Shown: piece by piece, positions 53,630 through 64,000 of the stretch | Layout: the number at the start of each line of letters is the position of its first letter | Position numbering within the stretch: the first letter of the stretch is position 1 | Position numbers and translations under genes: made by a program | The notes under the pieces: model-generated | Database searches by the model: none | Seen by the model: the letters and a program-made list of their open reading frames with translations, nothing else | Told to the model about the DNA's origin: nothing | Assembly (NCBI GenBank): GCA_033296885.1 | Contig: MU864016.1 | Coordinates: 1-64,000 of the forward strand | Reading direction: 5' to 3' | From: Triangularia verruculosa | Lineage: Eukaryota > Ascomycota > Sordariomycetes > Sordariales > Podosporaceae | Length of the DNA stretch: 64,000 bases

Positions 53630-55180
53630 ATGCCACTACAACAGAACACGTTTGTACTGGTGCCACAACCTGTCACATTCCAGCAGGCCCTCGCGCTGGA
53701 TGGTCCGGAGTCCAAACCTCCAATGACCACGAAGCAGGCTCAGAAGGCCTATCGCGAAGCGAATAGGTTGCCCAAGATGACGAAAGCCGAAAGGCGACGT
53801 CAGGAGCGGGCTGAGCTAGAGCGGATCCGAAAGGAAGAGGAGAAAGAGAAGGCCTCGAAGAGAGCCAAAGTTCTCCGCGACAGGAAGAAGGCGAAGGAGC
53901 AGGCGCTGAAGGAAGAGAAGAGACGCCAGGGCTTACCTCTCGTTGACGTGAGGCCTAGCCAGGCTACCATCTCGACCTTCCTCAAGGGCAAAGCAGTCTC
54001 GCGAAAGCAAGATGCTGACGCCTTTGAAGCCGATCAGCCGGCGATGATGGAAGAGGCTGAAGATAAGGAGAACCAGACTCCTGTCGGCAGTCCTTCCGAG
54101 TCGCGCTCGATCAAACGGCAGCGTTTGGGGGAGACTTCAAGCCAGCAGCATTTGTTGCCAGGCGAGGAGACTTCAGCAGATCTAGGTCTGCACCCAGCCA
54201 GCTCTCCTGCGGAACTTCTTGAGGGCTTCATCGACGACTTTCCGACTGCCTCTCAGGCGGCTCGGGAGTTGGAGGATGATGAGCCACTGGTGGAGACCAC
54301 GGAGCTGTCGCCGGCTCGCAGAGGTCCACCGGCAATCATGAAGTCTTCGCCTTCACATGGATCGTTACTGGAGCAAGAGTTCGCTAGCCGGAGACATCAG
54401 GCTTTGGCAAAGGCAGCTAAGCTCCGGTACTCGATCTACGATGACTCTACCGAGTATTCTCGATTCTCGTTCTCGGATCAGGGCTTTTGGAGTTCTGACG
54501 ACGAACTTGAGACAGAGGAACCGGAAGTCATCGAGCAAATCGACGACAACTCTCCGTGTGTGCCCACGTTGAAGTTACCGTCGCCCAGTCCGGAGATGGT
54601 TGACAAGATCAGTCCTGAACCAGCTGGGAAACCGTCTGCAGCACTGGACAAGACAGAAGACACGCTGGATGGTTTTACCGCCAGCCAGTTCTTCTCGTCG
54701 TCGTTCAAGGTCTCGGACGAGGAGGTTGATGAGCCACAGCCTCTTACCACCAACCAGCCACCTTGCGATGACGGTACGTCGGTATCTCCCATCCCTGAAG
54801 CTGTGGCCGAGAGTCACAACGCTGATAAGGAGGCGGAGGAACGGCGACTCGAGCAGGAGGCACTGGAGCGCAGGCAACGTCTCCAGAACTTCTTGGAGCG
54901 TGCGAGGGAGGAGGAGCGGCTTTTCGAGCTCGCAGAGCAGGAAGCTGCTGCCGCCAAACTCGTTGCATCAAAGCATGATGGCACGCAACTTGAAGACAGC
55001 ATGGCACCGCTGAGCCAAGAGTCGGATTACGGACCTGACCTGACACTCGATAATGCCGAGGAGATGGACAGGATGGTGGTGCCGATGGAGGCTGAGTCGG
55101 AAGACTCTGATGAATATGGGCCAGGTTTCACGCTCGATAATGTCGAGTTGTTGGAGGCACTGGTCCGCCGTAACGCTTAA
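53630..55180 (+). CDS. nuclear coiled-coil protein with PCNA-box-like and KEN motifs
   Basis: A 516-residue protein. The ATG directly follows a good splice acceptor, so this is likely the first coding codon. Residues about 50-100 are a highly charged helix (MTKAERRRQERAELERIRK and onward), a coiled coil with nuclear-localisation character. Directly after it, QATISTFL (111-118) resembles a PCNA-interacting box (QxxIxxF), with Leu in place of the second aromatic residue. KEN at 146-148 (EDKENQTP) fits an APC/C degron. A central region is disordered and acidic, with SASQFF-like TASQFFSSSFKVSDEE (about 351-366). A second helix (KEAEERRLEQEALERRQRLQ) lies near residue 405. The C-terminus contains a duplicated SDYGPDLTLDN / DEYGPGFTLDN motif. 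Family not recognised; a replication or cell-cycle role is inferred from motifs only. Confidence 0.65.
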   Translation: MPLQQNTFVLVPQPVTFQQALALDGPESKPPMTTKQAQKAYREANRLPKMTKAERRRQERAELERIRKEEEKEKASKRAKVLRDRKKAKEQALKEEKRRQGLPLVDVRPSQATISTFLKGKAVSRKQDADAFEADQPAMMEEAEDKENQTPVGSPSESRSIKRQRLGETSSQQHLLPGEETSADLGLHPASSPAELLEGFIDDFPTASQAARELEDDEPLVETTELSPARRGPPAIMKSSPSHGSLLEQEFASRRHQALAKAAKLRYSIYDDSTEYSRFSFSDQGFWSSDDELETEEPEVIEQIDDNSPCVPTLKLPSPSPEMVDKISPEPAGKPSAALDKTEDTLDGFTASQFFSSSFKVSDEEVDEPQPLTTNQPPCDDGTSVSPIPEAVAESHNADKEAEERRLEQEALERRQRLQNFLERAREEERLFELAEQEAAAAKLVASKHDGTQLEDSMAPLSQESDYGPDLTLDNAEEMDRMVVPMEAESEDSDEYGPGFTLDNVELLEALVRRNA

Positions 55181-56084
55181 GGCATGACTCTAATGTTTTC
55201 AACGAATTTCCTTTTGGTTTTTTGGATGATTCATGATGATGAGCATTGCTTTAGGCGCAGCGTTATTGGTCATCATTGGAATATCTTTCTGCTCTTGGGC
55301 TATGTCATTTATTTGGATGATATCCTGGACAGCGGCATGCATTTCTCGGGGGTGTTGTATGATAGGTGTTGTTTTGGTGTTGTACGATAGGTGGGTGTGT
55401 CGAAACAAAGGTGGAACTCCTGGGCCTGACAACCCGAACATCACTGGGGGCGTGTAAGATAGGGTGGGGGGCGACGAAGACGGACTCTGCACCTCCACGT
55501 GGTGTCGCCTGGGAACCTGGTCTTCGTTCGCGATTGACCAGAGCCAGCGCAGAGACGCACTCTCTGATAGAGGGTTAGGGATTGCCTCACTCAAAGCCTG
55601 TGATTTCGTATTTCGCAATGTGTCACCATGTCACTCGCCGTGGGACGCTGTGTGCCCAAAGACTCACGACGATTGGGCAGGAATTCGATATGCAGGCCGA
55701 CGCAGCTGCGGCAAAGCTTGCCCGCGTATTCAAAAGGTGAGGCCTGAGATTTCAGCACATCCAGTCTCCCAGTCTCCAGACGATGCAGTCATCAGCCCCC
55801 AGGAGGCCACCAACATGCATTTCCACATGCACATGTCGCCCTGGATTTCCTTCCCATCTGCTGCATCTGCTGCCGCCGTTTGCTTCCAGGTTCTCCAACG
55901 TCAACCCCACCTTCCGCCCTCCTTTTTTGATGCCTCTCTGCACTGACCTCTGCTGAACACCCCTGTCGCTGAGTGGCCCGAGGCGGCACAGCTTGTCTCA
56001 TCTCATCTTCAACGACACCTCATCCCTTCACCACAAACTGTCGCGTCGCCCTGATCTCAAGCACTGGCAGAGCAGCACAGGAAC
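55181..56084. other. intergenic
   Basis: About 900 bp with the 3' region of the coiled-coil gene and the promoter of the caspase-like gene. Frames at 55233-55457 and 55464-55946 are not recognised and overlap antisense frames. Nothing else seen. Confidence 0.4.
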
Positions 56085-58366
56085 ATGACGAGGTTTAACC
56101 GACATTACCGTGAAGGCGGCAGAGACCAAGAGCCCTACGAATACGGCTGGGATCCCATCTCCATACCCGGCAGTGCTCCTCCAGTTGACATCCCCATCCC
56201 CGCCCCCGCCCCCTCACCACCAGGTTCCCTCGTCTCATTCACCCCACCTCGTCGTGACCAGCGCGCAGATCAGTCCGGCAGCAGGAGTAGGAGTAGTAGA
56301 AGAAGAAGAAGAGAATACTCGCCAGAACCCTCAAGCACGCCTCCCAATCCGCGCCCAGTATCGCGCCGATCCGTGACAGGGAGGTCCATGATAGGGATGC
56401 CGACTGCAGCCACCGTCATCGGCTCTGGATACCGTGAGAAGGGCTGGGATTATGACGAAGTCGATACCCCCAGGACACCCCGTCAGCGACACAGGGATTT
56501 TGAGAAGGGTGGTTATTTCGAAGACAGGGACACGGCAAACCTAAAGTCCAGATGGGACAGGAATCCACAAGCGCATTCTGTTGTTGCAATACCGCCTCCG
56601 TCAGGATACCGTCACGGCAGATCCAGGTCTCTCTCCATATCGCGAACCTCCCCATCAAGCAGTGTCAGTTCGTCTCCCGAGTTCTTTGGGATAGGAGGGT
56701 TTGCGCCCAGCAGAACAAGTGAGCATCACCATCATCGTCACAAAAACAACAAACACCACAATCATTCCTCGCCAAAGAAACACCACCCCCGTTCGTCACA
56801 AGCTTGGTACCAACACGACGTTGCCAGTCATTCCTCTCCCCGTGTAGCCCTCGCCGAAGCAGGCTGGCCTTTGGCATCCTCTCGCCCCGTGTCACGGTCA
56901 CCGCCTACTCATGACCCATACCTGCAAAGGTCTTCTCGATACGGACATCAGAGCAATGGAAATCAGAATTGGGGTCGGGAGTATCTCCCTCAGCATTTTG
57001 GGGGGTTTGTCACTGTCGACAACCTCCATCGCTACCCCGAGAACGACCTGCGGATGGGCCTCCACAAACTGACTCTGGCGAGCACACCCGCCTTGCCTGA
57101 GCCCACCCCGAATCGAAATCGCCGCAAGGTTACAGGTGCTGCAAGGAAAAGAAGCCAGTCTTCCACTCGCGGGGCAGAAACCGACGATGGCGTCCGAAAG
57201 CGGCTCCCACCTGCTGGGTAAGTTTGTTCGCCTCATCTCCCTGCGCACCAACTGTTAATAGCTGACACGCATACTATATATAGCTCACAATACAAGGAAG
57301 TCCACTGCCTCATCCTCACCTGGTCCTTCCACGACCTCCGCGCAGAAGACTACACAGCCCCTCCAGCACCAGACTACGTCTCCCTCGAAGACGAAAGCAA
57401 GCGGCTCATGTCCACCCTCAAGAACTACGGCTGGCAGGTCTCCGAGTACCACATCGACATGAACCGGCCCATCGAGAGCACCACGACCAGACTCAACAAG
57501 TTCTGCCAGCTGGCCGCCGACGACGTCCTGCTGGTGGTCTACTACCACGGCCACGGCTCCCTCAACGAGGACAACGAGCTGGTCTTCAGCAGCCACGACC
57601 ACCCCGAGAACTCCGAGTGGGCCAAGAAGGCGGCCGCGGATCTGTACTCTGAGCTGCTGTCCCGCCAGAACGGCGGGCACGGCCAGAACAAGGTTGCGTT
57701 TGAGGCCTTGATGAAGAAGTAGTACGTTATTCTCCTCCATACCACTTGAGGTAATCAATATCACTAACTTTCTCCAACAGCGAGCGTTACCGCCCCATCT
57801 CGCACCTCCCCTGGTCCACCCTCCGGCAACCCCTCCTCGCCTGCCCGTCCGATGTCCTCTTCATCCTGGACTGCTGCGCCGCCGGCGGGGCCAACCTCCC
57901 TTCTTCGTCCATCCCCCAATCCAACACGTACACCAAGCACCTCTTCGCCGCATGCGGTTTCGAGTCCTCGACTTCTGACGACATGACGGCCACGCTGTGT
58001 CTTGTCCTCGACGAGAATGCTGCTGCTGCTGCCGGCGGCAACAACAACAACGAGACAGTGTTGACGACAAAGAGGCTGCACCAGCTGATGGAGGAGAGAC
58101 TGCAAAAGAAGAGCAACGGGGTGGGGACCAGCCAGCCCATCTTCAAGCAGCTGCTGCCGTTGGATCCGGAGAGGAAGATACACCTGCCGAACTTGGCCAT
58201 GGGAAGCCACAAGGGGAGGGGGAGACGAAGCAGACGGGGCAGCCAGAGTCATGTCGGCATGAACATGATAGCGGTGAACAGGAGGAGCAGTGAGGAGAGT
58301 ATACATGGGATGGGCATCGTCAGGAGGGACCCGAGTGTGAGTGTGAGGGGGTATGTTTTGGCTTGA
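56085..58366 (+). CDS. caspase-fold (C14) peptidase with a long disordered N-terminus
   Basis: Exons 56085-57217, 57284-57721 and 57781-58366, with 66- and 59-nt introns, give 718 residues. Residues 1 to about 375 are disordered: Pro-rich, then Ser/Arg-rich blocks (RSRSSRRRRREY, GRSRSLSISRTSPSSSVSS) and a His/Lys run (HHHHRHKNNKHHNH). The peptidase domain starts at EVHCLILTWSFHDLR. The catalytic His468 is in LLVVYYHGHGS, and the Cys is Cys556 (or 555) in DVLFILDCCAAGG; metacaspases usually read DxCHSG, so the His after the Cys is Ala here. Insertions between the two halves (Gly/Asn-rich near 600, a basic GRGRRSRRGS run near 665) are low complexity. Such proteins sit near metacaspases and death-related proteases in fungi; activity is plausible because both catalytic residues remain. 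The RS-like tail suggests nuclear or RNP contacts (inference). Confidence 0.75.
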
Positions 58367-59593
58367 GGGTTTGTGAGAAGATATCGAAGGAAAACAGGCT
58401 TCAAGATTGGACAGTGCATTGGCGGAGTTTTGATATAAGCGGAATTGGAATGGTATTTTAGGGGTAACGGTCAAGATTGTGCGGGAGAGGAATCGGATGC
58501 TTTGTATTTGTGCGAAGGTTTTGTCAATATCTGTCAGCATTGTTCGGTTGCATGGGAAGGGACCTGGAAGGGGGGCATGCATGTTCTGCTTTTCTTGTTT
58601 GTCGTTTTGAGGGATTGCAATCCAGCGCCGGCGCCAGGCATCGCCCGAAGAGGGACGGGTTGTGTATAGATAGTTTCTCTGTTAGTTCGAGTCAATGTGA
58701 TAGTAGCATGGCATCCTTTCTTTTCTTGAACACAATGAGACGGGTGGAAAAGGGCCCCTGATTTTCTCTTGTTTTCAGGGGCTTTGCTGATGAAAGTGAT
58801 CAAGACGGCAATCATTTTCCCCCTTTATGCAGCGAGTCAACACAAAAGCATCGTCTCTCAGCGTTCTCCGGGTCCCTCGATCTCCGTGACCTCCGGAGCA
58901 GCCTACCCCTTTTTCTACCACGACAAGCTCGGCGCTTACCACCACCACCGACATCATCACCACCCAATCCCCCCACCGCGGTGCAGGTCAGTACCATGGT
59001 CCTCTCCCCTTTAAAACCCTCCCTGGCTTACCTCCGTCGTGTCGCCCCTCCTGCCTTCCCCCTCCCTCAGGCATGATAATGACCCCTCAGCACATGATTT
59101 ACTTCTTAGTTTTACTCCTCCAGATCGAACCACACTCTGATCCTTCTCTCGTTCTGCGTTCCTCAGTCTCTCGTTTCTTGTTTTTGCCCCCCTACGTCGT
59201 CATCGACGCTGCTCGAGAGAACAGTAGCCGCACATCAAAAACAATGCAGTTGCCTCATCATAACCTTCATTGGGACATCTAGTTCCCCCCTCCTGATTGT
59301 CCCCTTAACTCAGTTCCAGATCACTGCTCTGAGCAACGGAACGCACTCCAGAGCTTGGTAACAGGCGCGCCTACATCCACGGCTCACCTCGACGCCTCAA
59401 ACTTAACTACCCCTTACCCCTTACCCCTTTCCGCGAACTATTGTTGACCATGTAAGCCACACAAGTCCTACCCTTTCTTTCCTCCACTCCTCTCGGTAGT
59501 TTCCCCTTCCACGGCTCGTCGGTTTGTCTTTCCCCTGGCCATCACCATGCCTATTCTCATGGGACACGGAAACAACCCCTGATAGTAACTGTG
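58367..59593. other. intergenic, long leader of the 1185-residue gene
   Basis: About 1.2 kb. A His-rich frame near 58920-58970 (CACCACCACCGACATCATC) and a repeated TTACCCCTTACCCC run near 59412-59430 were noted. No supported gene. The leader of the next gene is pyrimidine-rich. Confidence 0.4.
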
Positions 59594-62500
59594 ATGCTTC
59601 TCAAAAGAACCACCCAGCAACCCGCAGCGGCAGAAGCGGAACCACCAGTTCCTCCCCAAGACGATCCCAACGCTCAGTCTCCCGCCGCGGACACGAGCCC
59701 TGCCCTGACAGCAGCAGACACCAGAACTTCTTCGTTGTCGTCCGATGGATACCCAGACTCACCTACTTTGGGCGCCGCTCGAGGAAGTGCAACATCAGCA
59801 AAAGCAATAGACGGCCAAGACAAACAAGACAGAGCGGGGAAGGGTCTCTGGGGTGTGCCAGAGGAAGTCCACGAATCCGTAGGAATGGCTACACCAGCTG
59901 GGCAATGTAAGTTCAACCAACCCACCTGGGGTACACATAGATAATGTACTCACATTTTCATTCTCTCAGTGTACCCCCTAAGGCGCAGCTCAAGATCGGC
60001 AGCCCCTCGTGCCCAGTTCGAGGCCAACATGACACGGTACTCCCTCCCTATCAGCAGCTGCCATCCCGTGGAAGAGGACGCAGAAGAGCACGACATTACG
60101 GACGAAAGCAACATGGATGAACAACAGCAGCCACGACTGGAGGTCGCTAACCTCCCCGAAACACCCCCGGACTCGCTCAACAACGATTACCAAGAGTACA
60201 CCTTCATACGAAGGGCGCCATCAAGAGCCATGTTTGGCATGATGGAGACCATCACCGAGTACTCGGAGGAGGCCGAGTCGACTCGCTGTGGCAAGGAAAG
60301 AGACAGCATCCATGACGTACCGGTCCCCCCACGCTCGCTCTCCCCTAGCCACTCTTCCATCACTGCTACCACAAACGTATCACGGCCGTCCACCAGACGC
60401 GGTCGTGACCCAGCGTCTCGCGAATCGCTGAGCGGAAGCGAGCCCGAGCCTCTCGCCCTCGAGGATAGGTTGAACATGCAGGCCTATGTTCGTGCCATGG
60501 CCATCTACGGAGGCGGCACGCCAGAAAGAACATCTTCCATCCCACAACCCATCCGCGCAGCCCCGCACAAGGGGTCTATTGGAAGCCTTGCCACCATGTT
60601 GACGGCATCCAACGTTAGCCTCAGCACCGGAATCAGTACCAACATCACTGCTCAGGAGAGCACCATGAGCGAGAGGCTGCGTCAGGAGCTGGACCTCATG
60701 GCGGGAAGAGGAGTGGCCGCAAGTCCAGGGGGTCGGCCAACGACATCTCATGGCAACGCCGGGCTTCCTGGTATCGACACCTCCAATCCCTTTGCCTTTC
60801 TTGCAACCCGTTCTAGCTCCCTGGCTAGCACCTCTACCATCACATCCCCCAAGCCTGAGGCCAAGTCAGAGGTCATCCCAGAGCCAGTTCCCGACAGCAA
60901 GCCCGCCGCCGAAGGTGAGGGCGAAAGCAGGGTGCCAAAGGATTATCTGGAAGGGAAATGGTATATTGCCCCACCACCTGACCAGATTGTCCTCGAGTTC
61001 CTCCGAGAGCCGAGCAAAGCGAAGAAGGCAGCAGCCGAATCGTCATCGGGCCCTCAAAGCAGAGAGGATGTACATCGCCGGAGCTCCTCGAGGCGTCGCT
61101 CGAGCAAGACTGTCTCGCCATCATCGTCGAACGCCACCAAAGGGAGCAGAAAGACGGTGAAGCTTTCCTCGCCAAAAAGAAGCGGACACGAGGGCGCTGA
61201 GAGCAAGAGCGCGGCTGACGAAGATGGCAAGGCAGAGCCTATTGGCCACTCGTCGGCGCTCCACGGCAACGTGCGTCGGTGGTATCTCGAAGAAGTCATG
61301 TTTACTCGGATCATTGCCAATGCATCCACAACCATGCAGGGTATGTCGGACATCTCCTTCTTGTTCGTTCCGGAATCGGTTCGGGCTCAGATTCGTCGGC
61401 TTGGAGAGCCGCTCATCCAGTTTGGCTACGAGATTCAAAGGTACTGCCTGGAGTACATCGAGGGGTATGACCTGTCGTGGGTGATCAGCCAGTGGCAGCA
61501 ATGCCAGGAGGGGCGAGAGGATACTCCAGAGGGGAAGAAAAAGAAGTCTCACCGGGACAGTGCCATTGAGATGTGTGATCCACGAGGTTCACCTGATTGT
61601 GGATGTCCGCTGGACCGAAGCTGCTCGCATGCAGGAAGCAGCAAAAGCAAACCACGACAAAAGGCTCTGGCACCACCGCTACCCGTTCAACTTCAGCTGC
61701 CACCCGTCGACATCGGCGTCGACGGCACCAAGCTGGCAACAAGGGACAGCAGCTTGCCCAATGCGCTCGCGATCCAGGAATGCGACGATGTGCCAGCGAA
61801 TGAGACCCCGAGTGTGGAAGCCAGCACTCGATCCGACACGCCCTCTTCCACTTCGAGAAGCGAAAACACCCACGCCAGCACAGCTCCAACATCTCCAGGA
61901 CCAGCGCTCAAACCACGTCCAAGGCCTCTGACCGATGAGGAGGAAGATCAGCTTATCCGAGCCATCAACGCCGTCGTGACAGAGCTCACCCACATGCGCG
62001 ACGACCTCTCAGAAATCCAGCATGTGGCGTCGGGGATGAAGGTATTCAGCCTGCCGACACCAGAAAGCGGGGAGGAGTCTCAGAAGAACTTCCGCAGGCT
62101 CTACGGTGAGCTGTGTCCCCCAATACCGGGCCGGATGGACGACCTTCTCGCCCTGATGGAGGATAAGACAGAAGTCATGGCCACCATCCTCGACGGGCCC
62201 GACGGCGGCACCCGTGTCCGGGATATGCACTCGGGACCCAGAATCACCATGGCCGGTGGCCTCGGCATCGGTTCGCCAAGGATGCCCAACTCCTCGCCAA
62301 CCACCACTTCTCCCGACGCCTCTCCTCTCATCTCGACATCCTCCGCCCCCTCATCACCCAAGGCGCCACCAGATGCGTCCGCGGCCGAGGTGGAATCAGG
62401 ACAGACCAGCCGATTGCGCACCCACATCCATCATCTGCTCCATACCTCCCAAAAGACGTACCCCTTCCGGCTTGCCTACGCCCACGCCCACCTGTACGCG

Positions 62501-63214
62501 CTGCGAAAACTCTACAGCTGTTCCAAGCTCGACAGCTTCACCTATCGCTCCCTGATTTCGCTCGAGGCCCGCCTGGAACGTCTCCGTCAGCAGGACAGAG
62601 TCAATGACGGCACGGGTAGCCTCTGTGCCATGTCACACTCGGTGCTGAGCATGACGCAGGGCATTCAGAAGCGCCGAAGCGGCAAGATCAAGACCTCGGT
62701 AACGGTTGACGTGCTTGACGAGAAGGGCGGGGTAATAGCGGTGGCGACAGATGGAGGTAGAGGAGAGTGGGAGGAGGAGGAAACGGGCCATTGTGGTTGG
62801 ATGAGGAGAATGGTGAGAAAGGGAGGAATTGATGCCAATAGTCATGGTCAGAAGAAAATGGCAGAGATGGCCCACAACGAAAGGGCGGCTAACATGGGGA
62901 GGTTTTTGGACAGAAAGGGGGGGTTCATACCAGTAACAAACTTGGAAGATGAAATGAGAAATACTACCAGGAAAAAAAGAACAGAAGGGATGAGAGGAGA
63001 AGGGTGTTCAGGTTTGAGACTGACAGGGTTTTTTTTTCTTTTGTTCCGCTATCTGGCGTTTCCGCTGCTTTATAGCCTTGCGGGCCTTGGGAGGCGGGTG
63101 TGGTCAGGGCTTCAGGGAGGCAGTAGAGGTCGAGGAGGGTGGATGGTGGAGGGGAATCGAGTGTGCTCGGCCAGGAGCTGGCCGTTGCCTGTCAAAGGTA
63201 TGGGAGGCAGGTAG
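59594..63214 (+). CDS. large unknown fungal protein (1185 residues)
   Basis: Exons 59594-59906 and 59970-63214 with a 63-nt intron (GTAAGT...TTCTCTCAG). The ATG at 59594 is the first true Met. The N-terminal about 360 residues are Ser/Thr/Pro/Ala-rich and disordered. Ordered-looking parts are DYLEGKWYIAPPPDQIVLEF (about 430), GNVRRWYLEEVMFTRIIANA with VPESVRAQIRRLGEPLIQFG and RYCLEYIEGYDLSWVISQW (about 535-610), LTDEEEDQLIRAINAVVTEL (about 756), and SRLRTHIHHLLHTSQKTYPF with YAHAHLYALRKLYSCSKLDS (about 910-950). Between them are basic Ser-rich linkers (RRSSSRRRSSKTVSPSSS). The extreme C-terminus has one hydrophobic stretch (FFFLLFRYLAFPLLYSLAGL) followed by Arg/Gly-rich sequence. No known domain was recognised. 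Confidence 0.65.
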
Positions 63215-63889
63215 GGGGCTGGATTGCGGGACCTTTCGAGCCGCGGATTGGCAGGTGGTTGAAGATGGGACATTGGAAAGAGCTGGAAGCTGGAGTCGGA
63301 AGCAGCGGAGAAAAGCGAGGGCCTGTCGAAGAAGGTGGGGGGGGGGGGGGGGGCAGTCATCTTAGGAAGGAACAGTTCAGAGTCGAGAGTTCAGATGCAC
63401 ACATGGAAATGGAAGGAGGGACTCATCAGGAAATGTCGTGCCTTAGAGAGTAACGTTATATAATTCAGCATCATGTTCAACTTCATCTTGCCTGATGCAA
63501 GGCATCAGATACATCAATTTGGAGTGTACACAGCCACACGTCGGCCGCTGAAGTGAAAACAAAATACACAGACACAACACGCCTTGGCTTCTATTAACTC
63601 ACCAGGCGCTCCATAATACCCTATGCCTCCATGGAAGCCATGTCCCCTCTATTCCCTGACCGAGAAAAGCAGCGCTCAAAGCAACCAAACACCCGAACTA
63701 TGCATAAACCCCGAAACCGGACCAAGCCCTGGTCAGCCATGCTGGAAGAAAAGAAACACAAAAACCACGTCACCTTTCCATGAAATCCTTCGCCTGTAAA
63801 GCAAGTGGTATAAACCCAGTGGAAGCCCATCCCCATGCGCCCATAAAAGAAATCCCAGAAGTAGTGGCGGAAAGAAAAAGGCTCTTGCC
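63215..63889. other. intergenic (convergent 3' ends)
   Basis: About 675 bp between the large gene and the minus-strand gene entering from the right. A pure run of 17 G lies at 63337-63353. No gene seen. Confidence 0.4.
63337..63353 (+). repeat. poly-G homopolymer (17 G)
   Basis: Seventeen consecutive G bases. Such runs are mutational hotspots and frequent sources of sequencing length error. Confidence 0.9.
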
Positions 63890-64000
63890 TCAGAGGAAGA
63901 GGCCAACCCAGGCTGTCTTGCTGCCTACTTCAGACTCGCAGTCCGGGACGTTGCAGAGGATTTTGGACTTGCCAGGCCCGGGGCGGAAATGGGCCCTCTT
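63890..64000 (-). CDS. C-terminal end of an unknown gene, cut by the window edge
   Basis: The minus strand is open from the window edge to a TGA at 63890-63892 and encodes 36 residues ending NVPDCESEVGSKTAWVGLFL. The frame contains CNVPDC and a basic-Gly stretch (HFRPGPGKSK), and codon usage looks coding, but too little is present to name the protein. It is transcribed toward the large gene at 59594-63214. Confidence 0.5.
   Translation of the reverse strand, partial: KRAHFRPGPGKSKILCNVPDCESEVGSKTAWVGLFL

Noticed and set aside
57285..58582. Long minus-strand open frames (159 and 272 codons)
   Set aside because: They are antisense to the caspase-like peptidase exons, whose motifs and splice sites are clear.

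Overview
The window is nuclear DNA of a filamentous ascomycete, most likely a Sordariomycete (Sordariales-like). The evidence is short introns of about 44-97 nt with GTRNGT donors and CTAAC/CTGAC branch sites, typical Pezizomycotina families (HeLo, 2EXR, Clr5, Pth11/SAT4-type rhodopsin domain, NmrA, HPP, LtrA-like), and an AT/TpA-rich tract at the left edge that looks like repeat-induced point mutation (RIP). No centromere, telomere, rDNA, CRISPR array or organellar sequence was seen.

1-15.6 kb is accessory and repeat-rich. It holds a RIP-like AT-rich tract (1-1620), a frameshifted Pif1/Helitron-type helicase relic (about 1.9-3.2 kb, with more relic coding sequence to 4.3 kb), an unknown protein with a His-Pro-Asn/Thr repeat and a C-terminal membrane anchor, a small secreted Lys-Gly-rich protein, a MITE with 45-bp inverted ends, a DUF3445 (heme-dependent N-demethylase-like) protein, repeat-built gene relics present in inverted orientation at 6.3 kb and 12-13.3 kb, two minisatellites, and a frameshifted unknown gene. 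A 63/64-identical inverted repeat (6613-6676 and 15513-15576) brackets the 7-15.4 kb part. Its right copy stops 3 bp from the stop codon of an esterase gene.

15.6-30.7 kb: esterase, secreted papain-like protease with a C-terminal beta-propeller-like region, a HeLo-domain protein fused to a degenerate Rho-like GTPase (the most unusual gene here), a tiny membrane protein, a 2EXR protein, an LtrA-like membrane protein, an intron-containing tRNA-Glu, an HPP membrane protein and a two-exon unknown. 30.8-34.6 kb is gene-poor and holds a MITE with an 8-bp target duplication plus a degenerate 22-bp tandem repeat also seen at 8.6 kb.

34.6-64 kb: Dal5-like MFS transporter, Pth11/SAT4-type membrane protein, FAD monooxygenase, a gene-poor 41.4-45 kb stretch, a Clr5/zinc-finger protein, kynureninase head-to-head with indoleamine 2,3-dioxygenase (two steps of tryptophan-to-NAD synthesis), an NmrA-like protein, a nuclear coiled-coil protein with a PCNA-box-like motif, a caspase-fold peptidase with a long disordered N-terminus, a 1185-residue unknown, and the last 36 codons of a gene entering from the right edge.

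Splice sites were placed by eye from reading-frame continuity and consensus; none has transcript support. Family names come from motif recognition without database searches.
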